Positions 9,160-18,638 of a stretch of DNA of 64,000 nucleotides are shown here, in pieces. A model generated the notes under the pieces. The model was not told where the DNA came from. It worked only from the letters and a program-made list of their open reading frames with translations, and searched no databases. The number at the start of each line of letters is the position of its first letter. Position 1 is the stretch's first letter. Both the position numbers and the translations under genes were made by a program. Source of the stretch: Sphingomonas sp. SUN019 (GTDB lineage: Bacteria > Pseudomonadota > Alphaproteobacteria > Sphingomonadales > Sphingomonadaceae); the NCBI RefSeq assembly GCF_024758705.1, contig NZ_CP096971.1, positions 1,116,001 to 1,180,000 of the forward strand. The letters run 5' to 3'.

Positions 9160-10497
9160 TCAGCGCGCCGTAGCCTGCGCACCCGGTTTCATCAGGTCCA
9201 GCACCACCGCGGTCATCGCGGTCGCGCCGGTCACGATCGCGGGTTCGGGCGCGATCTTGAACAACGGCGAATGGTGCGACGGCACCGCGGGGCCGCCATT
9301 CTTCTCGGCCGCGAACGCCGCTGCGGGCGTGCCGCCGACCGCGAAATAATAGCCTTTAACCCCGGTGTCGGGCTGGACGAGATAGGCGAAATCCTCCGCC
9401 CCCATGCCGGTCTGTTCGAACAGCTCGACATTCGCGGCGCCCAAATTCTCGACCATCACCGCGTTCAGCCGTTTGGCGAGCGCCGCATCGTTGATCGTCG
9501 TCGGTGTCCCCTCGATCACATTGACGACCGGCATCTTGTCTTCGGGCATGCCGTTCAGCACGCCCACGCCGCGCGCGACGCGCTTGATCCCCGCGATCAG
9601 CTTCGCGCGGGTCTCCTCGTCATTGGCGCGCACCGTCACCTGCAGCTTCGCCTGGTCGCTGATGATGTTGTGCTTCAGCCCCGAATGGAACGACCCCACC
9701 GTGATGACGCCGGGATCGAGCGGCTGGCGTTCGCGGCTGATCAGCCCCTGCAGCGCGATGACGAGCTGCGACGCCATATATACCGGATCCTTACCCGCCT
9801 GCGGCGACGCGCCATGCGCGCCGATGCCGGGAATTGTGATGTCGACCGAATCCGACGACGAATATTGAATGCCCTCCGACGCGGAGACCTTACCCGATTC
9901 GAGGTCCGCCGCGACGTGGAACGCCAGCGCATATTGCGGCTTGGGGAAACGCGTATACAGCCCGTCCTCGACCATCGCTTTCGCGCCCCCGACGCGTTCC
10001 TCGGCGGGCTGGACTATGAACACCAGCGTCCCTTTCCAGCGATCCTTCAGCGCCGCCAGCCGCCGCGCGGTGGCCACCATCGCGACGATATGCGTGTCGT
10101 GGCCGCAGGCGTGCATCACCGGCGTCTCGACCCCGTCGACGCCGATTTGCCGCACCTTCGACGCGTTGGGCAGGCCCGATTTTTCCTCCACCGGCAGGCC
10201 GTCCATGTCGGCGCGCACCAGCACCACCGGCCCCGCGCCGTTCTTCAGCACGCCCACGACGCCGGTCTGCCCGACCTTCTCGGTCACGACCATGCCGGGC
10301 ACCTTCTTCAGCTCCGCCGCCATCCGCGCCGCGGTCTTCGTCTCGCGGAACGACAGTTCGGGGTTGCGGTGGAAATAATCCCACAGCGCACCCAAATCCT
10401 TGTCGTAATCCGCCCTCACCGCGGCGGCGTAATCGGGTGCGGCCTGGGCCGGAGCCGCCATCGTCATGGCGGTGGCGAACAGCAGGATATGGCGCAT
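9160..10497 (-). CDS. M20-family amidohydrolase, exported
   Basis: A 445-residue zinc amidohydrolase/peptidase. Residues 1-19 form a Sec signal peptide ending at AQA, so it acts in the periplasm. Then come the M20D features: RNPELSFRETKTA, RADMDGLPVEE, the metal site HACGHDTHIVAM, VQPAEERVGGAKAM and, near the end, FEQTGMGAEDFAY. This subfamily hydrolyses N-acyl amino acids (hippurate, IAA-amino acid conjugates). The reading frame is open a further 78 codons upstream, but ATG 10497 is preceded by AAAAGGGGAA and starts the signal peptide. Confidence 0.88.
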   Translation of the reverse strand: MRHILLFATAMTMAAPAQAAPDYAAAVRADYDKDLGALWDYFHRNPELSFRETKTAARMAAELKKVPGMVVTEKVGQTGVVGVLKNGAGPVVLVRADMDGLPVEEKSGLPNASKVRQIGVDGVETPVMHACGHDTHIVAMVATARRLAALKDRWKGTLVFIVQPAEERVGGAKAMVEDGLYTRFPKPQYALAFHVAADLESGKVSASEGIQYSSSDSVDITIPGIGAHGASPQAGKDPVYMASQLVIALQGLISRERQPLDPGVITVGSFHSGLKHNIISDQAKLQVTVRANDEETRAKLIAGIKRVARGVGVLNGMPEDKMPVVNVIEGTPTTINDAALAKRLNAVMVENLGAANVELFEQTGMGAEDFAYLVQPDTGVKGYYFAVGGTPAAAFAAEKNGGPAVPSHHSPLFKIAPEPAIVTGATAMTAVVLDLMKPGAQATAR

Positions 10498-10606
10498 CTG
10501 ATTCCCCTTTTCGGACACAAGCCTATCCGCATTGATTTGGCGAGCCAACCGGGTATCATAACTTTGGTTATGGTCGCCGCACAAAGGGCGCTGTGGGAGA
10601 GCGGAT

Positions 10607-11944
10607 ATGGGCGAATCAAAACGCGCCTGCATCATTGGCGCGGGCTGTTCGGGCTTCACGACGGCGAAGCGGCTGAAGGACGAGGGCATCTCGTTCGACT
10701 GTTTCGAAATGTCCGACGAGATCGGCGGCAACTGGTATTATCGCAACCCCAACAACCGCTCCGCCTGCTACCAGAGCTTGCATATCGACACGTCGAAATG
10801 GCGCCTCGCGTTCGAGGATTATCCGGTCCCCGCAGGCTGGCCCGATTTCCCCAGCCACACGCAATTATTCCAGTATTTCAAGGATTACGTCGCCCACTTT
10901 GATCTGCGGCCTCACATCACCTTCAACACGGCGGTCGAAACGGCGGCGCGACGCGCGGGCGGCGGCTGGTCGGTCACGCTGTCGACCGGAGAGACGCGCG
11001 ACTACGAAACCCTGTTCGTCTGCAACGGCCACCATTGGGACGCGAAGATCCCCGATTATCCGGGCACGTTCGACAATCCGCATTTCCACGCGCACGATTA
11101 TCGCGACCCGTATGACCCGGTCGACCTGCGCGGCAAAAACGTGGTGGTCGTCGGCATGGGCAACTCGGCGATGGATATCGCCAGCGAGCTTTCGCAGCGC
11201 CATCTCGCCGCGAACCTGTGGGTCGCCGCGCGGCGCGGGGTGTGGGTGCTGCCCAAATATGCCGGCGGCAAGCCGATGGATAAATCCGCGCTTCCGCTGT
11301 GGATGCCGCGCAAACTCGGCAAGGCGCTCGCGCGGCGGATGGTGAAGAAGCTGGTCGGCCGGATGGAGGATTACGGCCTCCCCGCGCCCGATCACGAACC
11401 GCTCGACGCGCATCCGTCCGTGTCGGGCGATTTCCTCAACCGTGCCGGCTCGGGCGACATAAAATTCAAGCCGAACATCAAGGCGCTGGAGGGAACACGC
11501 GTACGCTTCGACGATGACAGCGTCGAACAGGTCGATGCGATCATCTACGCGACCGGGTACCGCATCAATTTCCCGTTCTTCGACGATCCCGCGCTCAAGC
11601 CCGACAAGGATAACCGCTTCCCGCTGTACAAACGGATGCTTATCCCTGGCATCGACGACCTGTTCTTCATGGGCCTCGCCCAGCCGCTGCCGACGCTCGT
11701 CAATTTCGCCGAACAGCAATCGAAACTGGCGGCGGGGTTCCTCTCGGGCCGCTACGCGCTCCCGTCACCGGACGAGATGCGCCGGATCACCGCGGAGGAC
11801 GAGAAGGTCGAACTCGGCGACTATTACCAGTCCACCCGCCACACGATCCAGGTCGATTTCGCACGCTACGTGGCGGACCTGCACAAGGAAGTCGCCAAGG
11901 GCGAACGCCGCGCAAAGGCCGGCGTGCGAAAGGAAGCCGCGTGA
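10607..11944 (+). CDS. Flavin-containing monooxygenase
   Basis: A 445-residue class B flavin monooxygenase. It has the FAD-binding IIGAGCSG (residues about 9-16), a GGNWYYRNPNN block, and the second, NADPH-binding Rossmann motif VVGMGNSAMDIA. The FMO fingerprint region reads FDNPHFHAHDY, in which the usual glycine after F-x is an asparagine, a mild departure. Such enzymes oxygenate soft nucleophiles or ketones. It leads a three-gene unit: its stop overlaps the GTG start of the first acyl-CoA dehydrogenase, suggesting a shared catabolic pathway. Confidence 0.88.
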   Translation: MGESKRACIIGAGCSGFTTAKRLKDEGISFDCFEMSDEIGGNWYYRNPNNRSACYQSLHIDTSKWRLAFEDYPVPAGWPDFPSHTQLFQYFKDYVAHFDLRPHITFNTAVETAARRAGGGWSVTLSTGETRDYETLFVCNGHHWDAKIPDYPGTFDNPHFHAHDYRDPYDPVDLRGKNVVVVGMGNSAMDIASELSQRHLAANLWVAARRGVWVLPKYAGGKPMDKSALPLWMPRKLGKALARRMVKKLVGRMEDYGLPAPDHEPLDAHPSVSGDFLNRAGSGDIKFKPNIKALEGTRVRFDDDSVEQVDAIIYATGYRINFPFFDDPALKPDKDNRFPLYKRMLIPGIDDLFFMGLAQPLPTLVNFAEQQSKLAAGFLSGRYALPSPDEMRRITAEDEKVELGDYYQSTRHTIQVDFARYVADLHKEVAKGERRAKAGVRKEAA

Positions 11945-13056
11945 CCGATACCCTGCTGCGTCATTCCCGCGAAAGCGGGAACCCACTGCCCGCCAGCGCT
12001 CCGCCATCCTCGCTATCTGCGGAAGACCGGACCGCCCTGATCGACCAGGTCCGCCGCCTGCTCGCCGACCGCTGCACCGAAGCCGACGTCCGCCGCATCA
12101 TGGACAGCGAAAGCGGCCATGACCCGGCTCTGTGGCGGTCGATCGCCGACCTCGGCCTCCCGGGCCTGACCATCCCCGACGCACACGGCGGCGCAGGCCT
12201 CGGCCCGGTCGAACTCGAATTGGTGATGGAGGAAGCCGGCGCGAGCCTCCTACCCGCCCCGCTCCTGTCGACCGCGCTCGCCACCGCGCTATTGCAATCC
12301 TGCGGACACACCGCGCCGCTCGCCGACATCGCCAGCGGCGCGCGGATCGCCACCGTCGCCTTCTCGGGCGCAAACGACTGGACGGGCGCAGGCGACGTTC
12401 GTGTCGCGGGCGACCGCCTCACCGGAACCGCCCGCTTCGTCACCGACGCCCAGATCGCCGACCTGATCCTGCTCGCCACCGACGACGGCGTATTTCTGGT
12501 CGAGGCGAGCGACGCGACGATCACCCCCCTCCCCACCTTCGACCACACCCGCCGCCTCGCCGACGTGCGCCTCGACGGCCCCGCCTCCCGGATCGGCGAC
12601 GCTGCGGCGGTCAAACCAGCGCTCGACCTCGCCATCGTCGCACTCGCAGGCGAACAGGCGGGCGCAGCGCGGCGGTTGCTCGACATGACCGTCGACTATG
12701 CCCGGACCCGCCACCAGTTCGGCCGCGCGATCGGCAGTTTCCAGGCGATCAAGCACATGGCCGCCGACCTGCTGATCGAGGTCGAAAGCGCCACCTCCGC
12801 CGCGCGCAACGCCGCGCAGAAGCTGGCCGACGACGCACCCGACAAGGATTCGGCCATCGCGCTCGCCGCCTTCGCCTGCGCCGACGCCTTCGTGAAGGTC
12901 GCCGCGGACGCGATCCAGATGCACGGCGGTATCGCCTTCACCTGGGATCACCCCGCGCACCTCTACCTCCGCCGCGCGCGCGCCGACGCGATATTGTTCG
13001 GCACCCCCGACCACTGGCGCGAACGCTTCATCCGCGCGTTGGAGGTGCAGGCATGA
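11941..13056 (+). CDS. Acyl-CoA dehydrogenase (small subunit-like)
   Basis: A 371-residue flavoprotein of the acyl-CoA dehydrogenase family with the C-terminal domain intact: YARTRHQFGRAIGSFQAIKH and IQMHGGIAFTWDHPAHLYLRR. It is shorter than classical enzymes and is immediately followed by a second acyl-CoA dehydrogenase, an arrangement seen in heterotetrameric alpha2beta2 dehydrogenases. The N terminus is odd: residues 7-15 (RHSRESGNP) are encoded by a chromosomal palindromic repeat (11959-11986), so a repeat has been captured between the start codon and the true domain. Translation may alternatively start further in. Confidence 0.85.
   Translation: MTDTLLRHSRESGNPLPASAPPSSLSAEDRTALIDQVRRLLADRCTEADVRRIMDSESGHDPALWRSIADLGLPGLTIPDAHGGAGLGPVELELVMEEAGASLLPAPLLSTALATALLQSCGHTAPLADIASGARIATVAFSGANDWTGAGDVRVAGDRLTGTARFVTDAQIADLILLATDDGVFLVEASDATITPLPTFDHTRRLADVRLDGPASRIGDAAAVKPALDLAIVALAGEQAGAARRLLDMTVDYARTRHQFGRAIGSFQAIKHMAADLLIEVESATSAARNAAQKLADDAPDKDSAIALAAFACADAFVKVAADAIQMHGGIAFTWDHPAHLYLRRARADAILFGTPDHWRERFIRALEVQA
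11959..11986. repeat. REP-like palindrome inside a coding N terminus
   Basis: Contains TTCCCGC-GAAA-GCGGGAA (11964-11981). It encodes residues 7-15 (RHSRESGNP) of the first acyl-CoA dehydrogenase and shows the repeat was captured in frame. Confidence 0.8.
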
Positions 13057-14243
13057 CCGACGCGCAGATCAAGGCCGATGTCGAGGCGTGGTTGGCTGAC
13101 AATTGGACCGGTGAATTACCGCCCGCGACCGAACAGTTCGGCCGCGATCCGCGTAGCGCGTGGCTTGCCAAGGTCCGCGACGCGGGTTACGCGACACCGC
13201 GCTGGCCCGCCGACTGGTATGGCCGCGATTACACCAACGATCAGGCGAAGATCGTCGAACGCGCCTTCGCAGCGGCCGGCGCACCGGGCGCGGGACAGGA
13301 CCGCACGAACCTGTGGGCCAACACGGCCTTCGCCCACGCAACGCCCGCATTCAAACACGAAATCGTTCCGAAACTGCTGGCGGGCGAGGTCGGCATGTGC
13401 CTGCTCTATTCCGAACCCGGCGCGGGATCGGACCTAGCCGCGATCCGCACCCGCGCCGAACGGGATGGCGACGATTACGTCATCAACGGGCAAAAGGTCT
13501 GGACCAGCGGGGCGGCGTCCGCCGACTACGGCATGCTGATCGCACGCACCGACTGGGACGTACCGAAGCATCGGGGGATCAGTTTCTTCTTCCTGCCGAT
13601 GAAGCAGGCGGGCGTCGAGGTCCGCCCGCTGCGCCAGGTCACCGACGAAGCGCATTTCAACGAGGTGTTCATCACCGATGCGCGCGTCCCCGCGGCGAAC
13701 GTGCTCGGCCCGCTCAATGGTGGCTGGAGCGTGCTACAGACCGCACTGGCCTACGAACGATCAGTTATGGGCGACGCCGCGCGCGGGCCGCGCAGCGGCG
13801 CGGGCGGGCCGAAGGGCGACCTTTCGTTGCTCGGCTTGGCGAAGGAAGCCGGCAAGCTGGGCGATCCGCTGATCCGGCAGGATGTGGCGCGCGTCATCGG
13901 CTACCGGATGCTCAACAAACTGAACACGCAGCGCGCGAAGGCGGAAATGGCGCAGGGCACGTCATCCCCGATCATGTCGCTCGGCAAACTCGCGATGAGC
14001 CGCATCCTGCACGAAGAGGCACGCGTCCGCACCGCGCTGCTGGGGCCGGAAAGTCTGCTCGAAGGCCCCGATCATCCGCGCGCGGAGGACGCCAATTTCC
14101 TGACCTTCAACGCTTATTTCACGTCGATCGGCGGCGGCACCGACCAGATCCAGCGCAACATCATCGGGGAACGCGTGCTGGGCCTGCCGAAGGAACCTGA
14201 AGTCGACCGCACGATCCCGTTCCGGGAGGTGCGGGCTGGGTAA
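13053..14243 (+). CDS. Acyl-CoA dehydrogenase (large subunit-like)
   Basis: A 396-residue acyl-CoA dehydrogenase. It shows the FAD/substrate-binding LLYSEPGAGSDLA, KVWTSGA, ALAYERSVMG and the C-terminal GGGTDQIQRNIIGERVLGLP. The ATG at 13053 overlaps the stop of the preceding dehydrogenase by four bases (ATGA), so translation is coupled. Two different adjacent dehydrogenases, each missing features of a stand-alone enzyme, often form one heteromeric enzyme for bulky acyl-CoA thioesters such as sterol or terpenoid side chains. The substrate is unknown here. Confidence 0.88.
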   Translation: MTDAQIKADVEAWLADNWTGELPPATEQFGRDPRSAWLAKVRDAGYATPRWPADWYGRDYTNDQAKIVERAFAAAGAPGAGQDRTNLWANTAFAHATPAFKHEIVPKLLAGEVGMCLLYSEPGAGSDLAAIRTRAERDGDDYVINGQKVWTSGAASADYGMLIARTDWDVPKHRGISFFFLPMKQAGVEVRPLRQVTDEAHFNEVFITDARVPAANVLGPLNGGWSVLQTALAYERSVMGDAARGPRSGAGGPKGDLSLLGLAKEAGKLGDPLIRQDVARVIGYRMLNKLNTQRAKAEMAQGTSSPIMSLGKLAMSRILHEEARVRTALLGPESLLEGPDHPRAEDANFLTFNAYFTSIGGGTDQIQRNIIGERVLGLPKEPEVDRTIPFREVRAG

Positions 14244-14246
14244 ATC

Positions 14247-14363
14247 TCCCTCTCCCGGCGGGGGAGAGGGGGGTCGGGGGTAGCGAGACCGGGAGAGGGG
14301 CAGTGCGGAAAGGTGGCGATCGTGCCCCTCTCCCCGACCCTCTCCCCAAAGGGGAGAGGGAGA
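14247..14363. repeat. CCCTCTCCCC-type intergenic inverted repeat
   Basis: Two GC-rich pyrimidine/purine-biased units face each other: CTCCCTCTCCCGGCGGGGGAG followed later by CCCCTCTCCCCGACCCTCT and its partner purine run. Together they can fold into long hairpins. This family is common between genes of sphingomonads and related bacteria. The right edge runs into the start of the SDR gene, where its purine run GGGGAGAGGGAGA lies just before the ATG and can act as the ribosome-binding site. Confidence 0.75.
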
Positions 14364-15134
14364 ATGCGCGGTATCTTCATCACCGGCGGCGCATCGGGCA
14401 TCGGCCTCGCTGCTGCGCGTCGTTTCAGGCGCGAAGGCTGGTTCGTCGGCATCGGCGACATCGACGCTGCGGGAATGGCGCGCGTCGGGGAAGAACTGAG
14501 CGCCTTCACCACCCCGCTCGACGTGCGTGACCGCGCACAGTGGCAAATTGCGCTCGACGGCTTCGTCGCCGCATCGGGCGGGCGGCTCGACGTGCTGCTC
14601 AACAATGCCGGCATCGCGCGGTTCGGAATGTTCGAGGAAGTGTCGCCAGACGAAGCCGACCTGCAGATCGACATCAACGTGAAGGGCGTCATCAACGGTG
14701 CGTACGCCGCGCTGCCGCACCTGAAGGCGACGCCGGGCAGCCGCCTGATCAACGTTGCATCGGTCGCGGGAATCGTCGGCTCCCCCGGCCTCGCGGTCTA
14801 TTCCGCCACGAAGTTCGCAGTACGCGGGTTGTCCGAGGCGCTGGACGCCGAGTTCACGCGCCACGGCGTCGATGTCGCGTGCGTCATGCCATATTTCGTA
14901 GAAACCCCGATCCTCGACTGTGGGTCAGCAGGCACCAACCGCACGATCCGTGATGCGACCGCGGGGCAGCCGGTCTATACCGTCAAAGAAGCCGCCGACG
15001 TGATCTGGCAAGCCGCGCACGGCGCGGAACGCGAGTATATCGTCGGCAAGGCGGGAAAACAGGCGCGGTTCGCGCAACGTTTCATGCCTGGAAGGCTGCG
15101 CAAGCGGCTGAAGGCGGGAATGGCGGGGGGCTGA
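14364..15134 (+). CDS. Short-chain dehydrogenase/reductase
   Basis: A 256-residue classical SDR. Visible features are the cofactor loop TGGASGIGLAAA (residues 7-18), NNAGIARFG, INVASVAGIVGSPG and the catalytic YSATK. A C-terminal extension after residue 225 (ending KRLKAGMAGG) is basic. It reduces or oxidises an alcohol/ketone with NAD(P); the substrate is unknown. The frame extends 17 codons upstream, but those residues (SPTLSPKGRGR) are repeat-encoded. The ATG at 14364 follows a strong purine-rich stretch that itself belongs to the repeat. Confidence 0.85.
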   Translation: MRGIFITGGASGIGLAAARRFRREGWFVGIGDIDAAGMARVGEELSAFTTPLDVRDRAQWQIALDGFVAASGGRLDVLLNNAGIARFGMFEEVSPDEADLQIDINVKGVINGAYAALPHLKATPGSRLINVASVAGIVGSPGLAVYSATKFAVRGLSEALDAEFTRHGVDVACVMPYFVETPILDCGSAGTNRTIRDATAGQPVYTVKEAADVIWQAAHGAEREYIVGKAGKQARFAQRFMPGRLRKRLKAGMAGG

Positions 15135-15158
15135 CCCGATCAGCGTTCAATAACCTAA

Positions 15159-15272
15159 TCCTCCCCTGCAAGGGGAGGTGGCAGCGCGCAGCGCTGACGG
15201 AGGGGTGTGTCGCCCCATCGAGAGGTCTTCACCCCTCCGACGCTGCGCGCCACCTCCCCTTGCAGGGGAGGA
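15159..15272. repeat. 114-bp palindromic repeat, copy 1
   Basis: An interspersed element bounded by the inverted termini TCCTCCCCTGCAAGGGGAGG and its complement, with internal complementary arms (GGAGGGGTG / CACCCCTCC). It separates the convergent SDR and dnaJ genes. A second copy with the same termini lies at 26407-26518. The element can fold end to end and probably works as a transcriptional barrier; mobility by a REP-type transposase is inferred from its dispersion. Confidence 0.8.
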
Positions 15273-15305
15273 TCAAGCGCGACAGGATCCGGCCGTTCCT
15301 GCCCC

Positions 15306-16421
15306 CTACCCCCAGGCCTGCTTGATCTTCGCAAAGAACCCCTGACTGTCCGGGCATTCGTCCCCCGTCTCGGTCTCGCGAAACTCCTCCAGCAATGCGC
15401 GTTGGCGGGTGGACAGCTTGGTCGGCGTCTCGACTTCGATCTGGATCACCAGATCGCCGTGCCCGCGGCCCTGCAGCACGGGCATCCCCGCGCCACGTTT
15501 GCGCAGTTGCTTGCCCGACTGAATGCCCGCCGGGATGCGGATTTCGTGGTGTTCGCCGTCGAGCCCCGGAATTTCCAGCGTGCCGCCCAGCGCCGCCGTG
15601 GTGAAGCTGATCGGCGCGCGCGCGAACAATGTCGTGCCCTCGCGCTCGAACAGATTGTGCCGCTTCACGTGCAGGAAAATATAAAGATCACCCGCAGGCG
15701 CGCCGCGCGGCCCCGCCTCGCCCTCGCCGGTCAGGCGCACCCGTGTGCCTTCATCGACGCCCGGCGGCACGTTCACCGACAAGGTCTTGGTCCGCTCGAC
15801 CCGGCCGTCGCCGCGGCAGGTCGGGCATGGATCGTCGATCACCTGCCCTGCGCCGTTGCACACCGGACAGGCGCGCTCGACCACGAAGAAACCCTGCTGC
15901 GCGCGCACCTTGCCGTGCCCGCCGCAGGTGTTGCACGCGTGCGGCCGGCTGCCGGCGCGAGCACCCGATCCGTGGCAGGTGTCGCACGACGCCGAAACGT
16001 CGATCGTGATCTCCGTATCCTTGCCGTGGTACGCTTCTTCCAGCGTGACTTCCATGTCGTAGCGTAGGTCCGCGCCGCGCCGCGCCTGCTGCCGCCCGCC
16101 GCCGCCGCGCCCGCCCATGAATTCGCCGAACACGCTTTCGAAGATGTCGGAGAAGCCCGAGAAATCCTGCGCGCCGCCCTGTCCGCCGCCGCCGTTCTGA
16201 AACGCGGCGTGCCCGAAGCGATCGTACGCCGCGCGCTTCTGCGGGTCTTTCAGGACGTCATACGCCTGCGACACCGCCTTGAACTTGGCTTCGCTGTCCT
16301 TGCAGCCCGCATTCTTGTCGGGATGGAATTTCATCGCGAGCTTGCGGTACGATGACTTGATCGTTCCGGCGTCGGCGGTCCGCTCGCATTCGAGCAGTTC
16401 GTAATAATCGATTTCGGTCAT
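15306..16421 (-). CDS. dnaJ: Molecular chaperone DnaJ
   Basis: A 371-residue type I J-protein that delivers unfolded clients to DnaK and stimulates its ATPase. It has the J domain with HPD (FHPDKN, around residue 33), a Gly/Phe-rich linker, and the four zinc-binding CxxCxGxG repeats (CDTCHGSG, CNTCGGHG, CPVCNGAG, CPTCRGDG), followed by the substrate-binding C-terminal domains. Start ATG 16421 is used; the frame reads eight codons further without support. It lies downstream of dnaK in the same direction, separated by a palindromic repeat pair. Confidence 0.97.
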   Translation of the reverse strand: MTEIDYYELLECERTADAGTIKSSYRKLAMKFHPDKNAGCKDSEAKFKAVSQAYDVLKDPQKRAAYDRFGHAAFQNGGGGQGGAQDFSGFSDIFESVFGEFMGGRGGGGRQQARRGADLRYDMEVTLEEAYHGKDTEITIDVSASCDTCHGSGARAGSRPHACNTCGGHGKVRAQQGFFVVERACPVCNGAGQVIDDPCPTCRGDGRVERTKTLSVNVPPGVDEGTRVRLTGEGEAGPRGAPAGDLYIFLHVKRHNLFEREGTTLFARAPISFTTAALGGTLEIPGLDGEHHEIRIPAGIQSGKQLRKRGAGMPVLQGRGHGDLVIQIEVETPTKLSTRQRALLEEFRETETGDECPDSQGFFAKIKQAWG

Positions 16422-16463
16422 TCCGGGCCCCCGCCCCGTACGCACGGCACATAAACAAACAAG

Positions 16464-16556
16464 CCGTCACCCCCGCGAAAGCGGGGGCCCATCTCGGTTG
16501 CGCGCCACAATGTGGAGAGTGTGGGAGATGGGTCCCCGCTTTCGCGGGGATGACGG
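16464..16556. repeat. Inverted pair of REP-like palindromes between dnaK and dnaJ
   Basis: Two oppositely oriented palindromic units (CCCCCGCGAAAGCGGGGG at the left; CCCCGCTTTCGCGGGG at the right) with matching flanks (GGCCCATCTC / GAGATGGG). The pair forms a long cruciform or RNA hairpin of BIME type in the dnaK-dnaJ intercistronic gap. Such structures can block exoribonucleases and reduce read-through, giving more dnaK than dnaJ message; that effect is inferred. Related units occur inside genes at 11959 and 62177. Confidence 0.85.
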
Positions 16557-16570
16557 TTGCTCAGCACGGT

Positions 16571-18478
16571 TCAGGCCTTCTGGTTGTCGTCCACTTCCGA
16601 GAATTCGGCGTCGACGACGTCCTCCTTCGGCGCTTCGTCACCCGCATCCGCAGACGGCGAAGCCTCCGACGCCTGCTGCTTGTCGTAGATCGCCTGACCC
16701 AGCTTCATCGCGACCGTGGCGAGCGCCTGGCTCTTTTCATTCATCGCCTCGGGATCCCCGCCCTCGACCGCCGCTTTCGCCGCGTCGATCGCCGCCTGGA
16801 TTTCGGTCTTCAGCGCCTCGTCCACCTTGTCGCCGTTGTCGGCCAGCTGGCGCTCGGTGGTGTGGATCAGCGACTCCGCATTGTTCTTCGCCTCGGCCGC
16901 CGCACGACGCTTCTTGTCCTCTTCCGCGAAGCTCTCGGCGTCGCGGACCATCTGGTCGATGTCGCTGTCCGACAGGCCACCGCTGGCCTGGATGCGGATC
17001 TGCTGTTCCTTGCCGGTGCCCTTGTCCTTCGCGGACACGTTGACCAGCCCGTTGGCGTCGATGTCGAACGTCACCTCGATCTGCGGCACGCCGCGCGGCG
17101 CTGGCGGGATGCCGACCAGGTCGAACTGGCCGAGCATCTTGTTGTCCGCGGCCATCTCGCGCTCGCCCTGGAACACGCGGATCGTCACCGCGCCCTGGTT
17201 ATCGTCGGCGGTGGAGTAGGTCTGCGCCTTCTTCGTCGGGATCGTCGTATTGCGATCGATCATCCGCGTGAACACGCCGCCCAAAGTCTCGATGCCCAGC
17301 GACAGCGGAGTCACGTCGAGCAGCAGCACGTCCTTCACGTCACCCTGCAGCACGCCCGCCTGGATCGCCGCACCCATCGCGACGACCTCGTCGGGGTTCA
17401 CGCCGGTGTGCGGCTCCTTGCCAAAGAACGACTTCACGACCTCACGCACGCGCGGCATCCGCGTCATGCCGCCGACCAGCACCACTTCGCTGATGTCCTC
17501 GGGCTTGATCCCCGCATCGGCCAGCGCCTTCTTGCACGGGTCCAGCGTCCGCTTCACCAGATCCTCGACCAGCTTTTCCAGGTCGGCGCGGGTGATCGTC
17601 TTGACCAGATGCTTCGGGCCGTTCTGGTCGGCGGTGATGAAGGGTAGATTGACCTCGGTCGACGCCGCCGACGACAGCTCGATCTTGGCCTTTTCGGCGG
17701 CTTCCTTCAGCCGCTGCAGCGCGAGTTTATCCTTGGCGAGGTCGATGCCCTCCGCCTTCTTGAACTCGTCGGCCAGGAACTGCACGACCTTGTTGTCGAA
17801 ATCCTCGCCGCCCAGGAACGTGTCGCCGTTGGTCGCCTTCACTTCGAACACGCCGTCGCCGATTTCCAGCACGGAGATGTCGAACGTGCCGCCGCCAAGG
17901 TCATAGACCGCGATCAGCTTGCCGTCCTGCTTCTCCAGCCCGTACGCCAGCGCCGCCGCGGTCGGCTCATTGATAATGCGCAACACTTCCAGGCCCGCGA
18001 TCTGCCCGGCGTCCTTGGTCGCCTGGCGCTGCGCGTCGTTGAAATACGCCGGCACGGTGATGACCGCCTGCGTCACCGTCTCGCCTAGATAGCTCTCGGC
18101 GGTTTCCTTCATCTTCTGCAGCGTGAAGGCGCTGATCTGCGACGGCGAATAATCCTTGCCCCCAGCACCGACCCATGCGTCGCCGTTCGGACCCTTCACG
18201 ATTGTGTAGGGGACCAGTTCGGTATCCTTCTTGGTGATCGGATCGTCGAACCGGCGGCCGATCAAACGCTTCACCGCAAAGATCGTGTTGTCGCCGTTCG
18301 TCACCGCCTGGCGCTTGGCCGGCTGGCCGACCAGCCGCTCGCCATCCTTGGCGAAGGCGACGATCGACGGCGTGGTGCGCGCGCCTTCCGCATTCTCGAT
18401 CACCTTGGGCTTTCCGCCCTCCATCACTGCGACGCAGCTGTTGGTGGTTCCGAGGTCGATACCGATAACTTTAGCCAT
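16571..18478 (-). CDS. dnaK: Molecular chaperone DnaK (Hsp70)
   Basis: A 635-residue Hsp70, the normal length. The N terminus [18 protein letters not shown], the ATPase blocks [17 protein letters not shown] and [17 protein letters not shown], the interdomain linker region [19 protein letters not shown] and the acidic tail ending [16 protein letters not shown] are all present. It folds and protects proteins with DnaJ and GrpE. grpE is not in the window. The first gene of the dnaK-dnaJ pair, it is divergent from a copper chaperone gene, with about 160 bases between; I could not confidently pick an RpoH promoter there. Confidence 0.98.
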   Translation of the reverse strand: MAKVIGIDLGTTNSCVAVMEGGKPKVIENAEGARTTPSIVAFAKDGERLVGQPAKRQAVTNGDNTIFAVKRLIGRRFDDPITKKDTELVPYTIVKGPNGDAWVGAGGKDYSPSQISAFTLQKMKETAESYLGETVTQAVITVPAYFNDAQRQATKDAGQIAGLEVLRIINEPTAAALAYGLEKQDGKLIAVYDLGGGTFDISVLEIGDGVFEVKATNGDTFLGGEDFDNKVVQFLADEFKKAEGIDLAKDKLALQRLKEAAEKAKIELSSAASTEVNLPFITADQNGPKHLVKTITRADLEKLVEDLVKRTLDPCKKALADAGIKPEDISEVVLVGGMTRMPRVREVVKSFFGKEPHTGVNPDEVVAMGAAIQAGVLQGDVKDVLLLDVTPLSLGIETLGGVFTRMIDRNTTIPTKKAQTYSTADDNQGAVTIRVFQGEREMAADNKMLGQFDLVGIPPAPRGVPQIEVTFDIDANGLVNVSAKDKGTGKEQQIRIQASGGLSDSDIDQMVRDAESFAEEDKKRRAAAEAKNNAESLIHTTERQLADNGDKVDEALKTEIQAAIDAAKAAVEGGDPEAMNEKSQALATVAMKLGQAIYDKQQASEASPSADAGDEAPKEDVVDAEFSEVDDNQKA

Positions 18479-18638
18479 GTGTGTGCCTTAGCCCCTGCAA
18501 TATAAACTCGTGGCGGTCACGGGGCCGTTACAGCGCCGCAACCATCCTGCTGCTGGCGATATAGGGGTGGTTCGCCTTGCCGCAAGATTATCGGCGTCGT
18601 AGGTTCGCATCGCTGTTCCGGATTGGGAGTTTCCTGCC

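Noticed and set aside
14247..16556. Clustered palindromes considered as a CRISPR array
   Set aside because: Units differ in type, are not regularly spaced, and no cas genes are present.
16550..17647. A long frame antisense to dnaK
   Set aside because: It mirrors the codon structure of dnaK and has no independent start signal; typical high-GC shadow.
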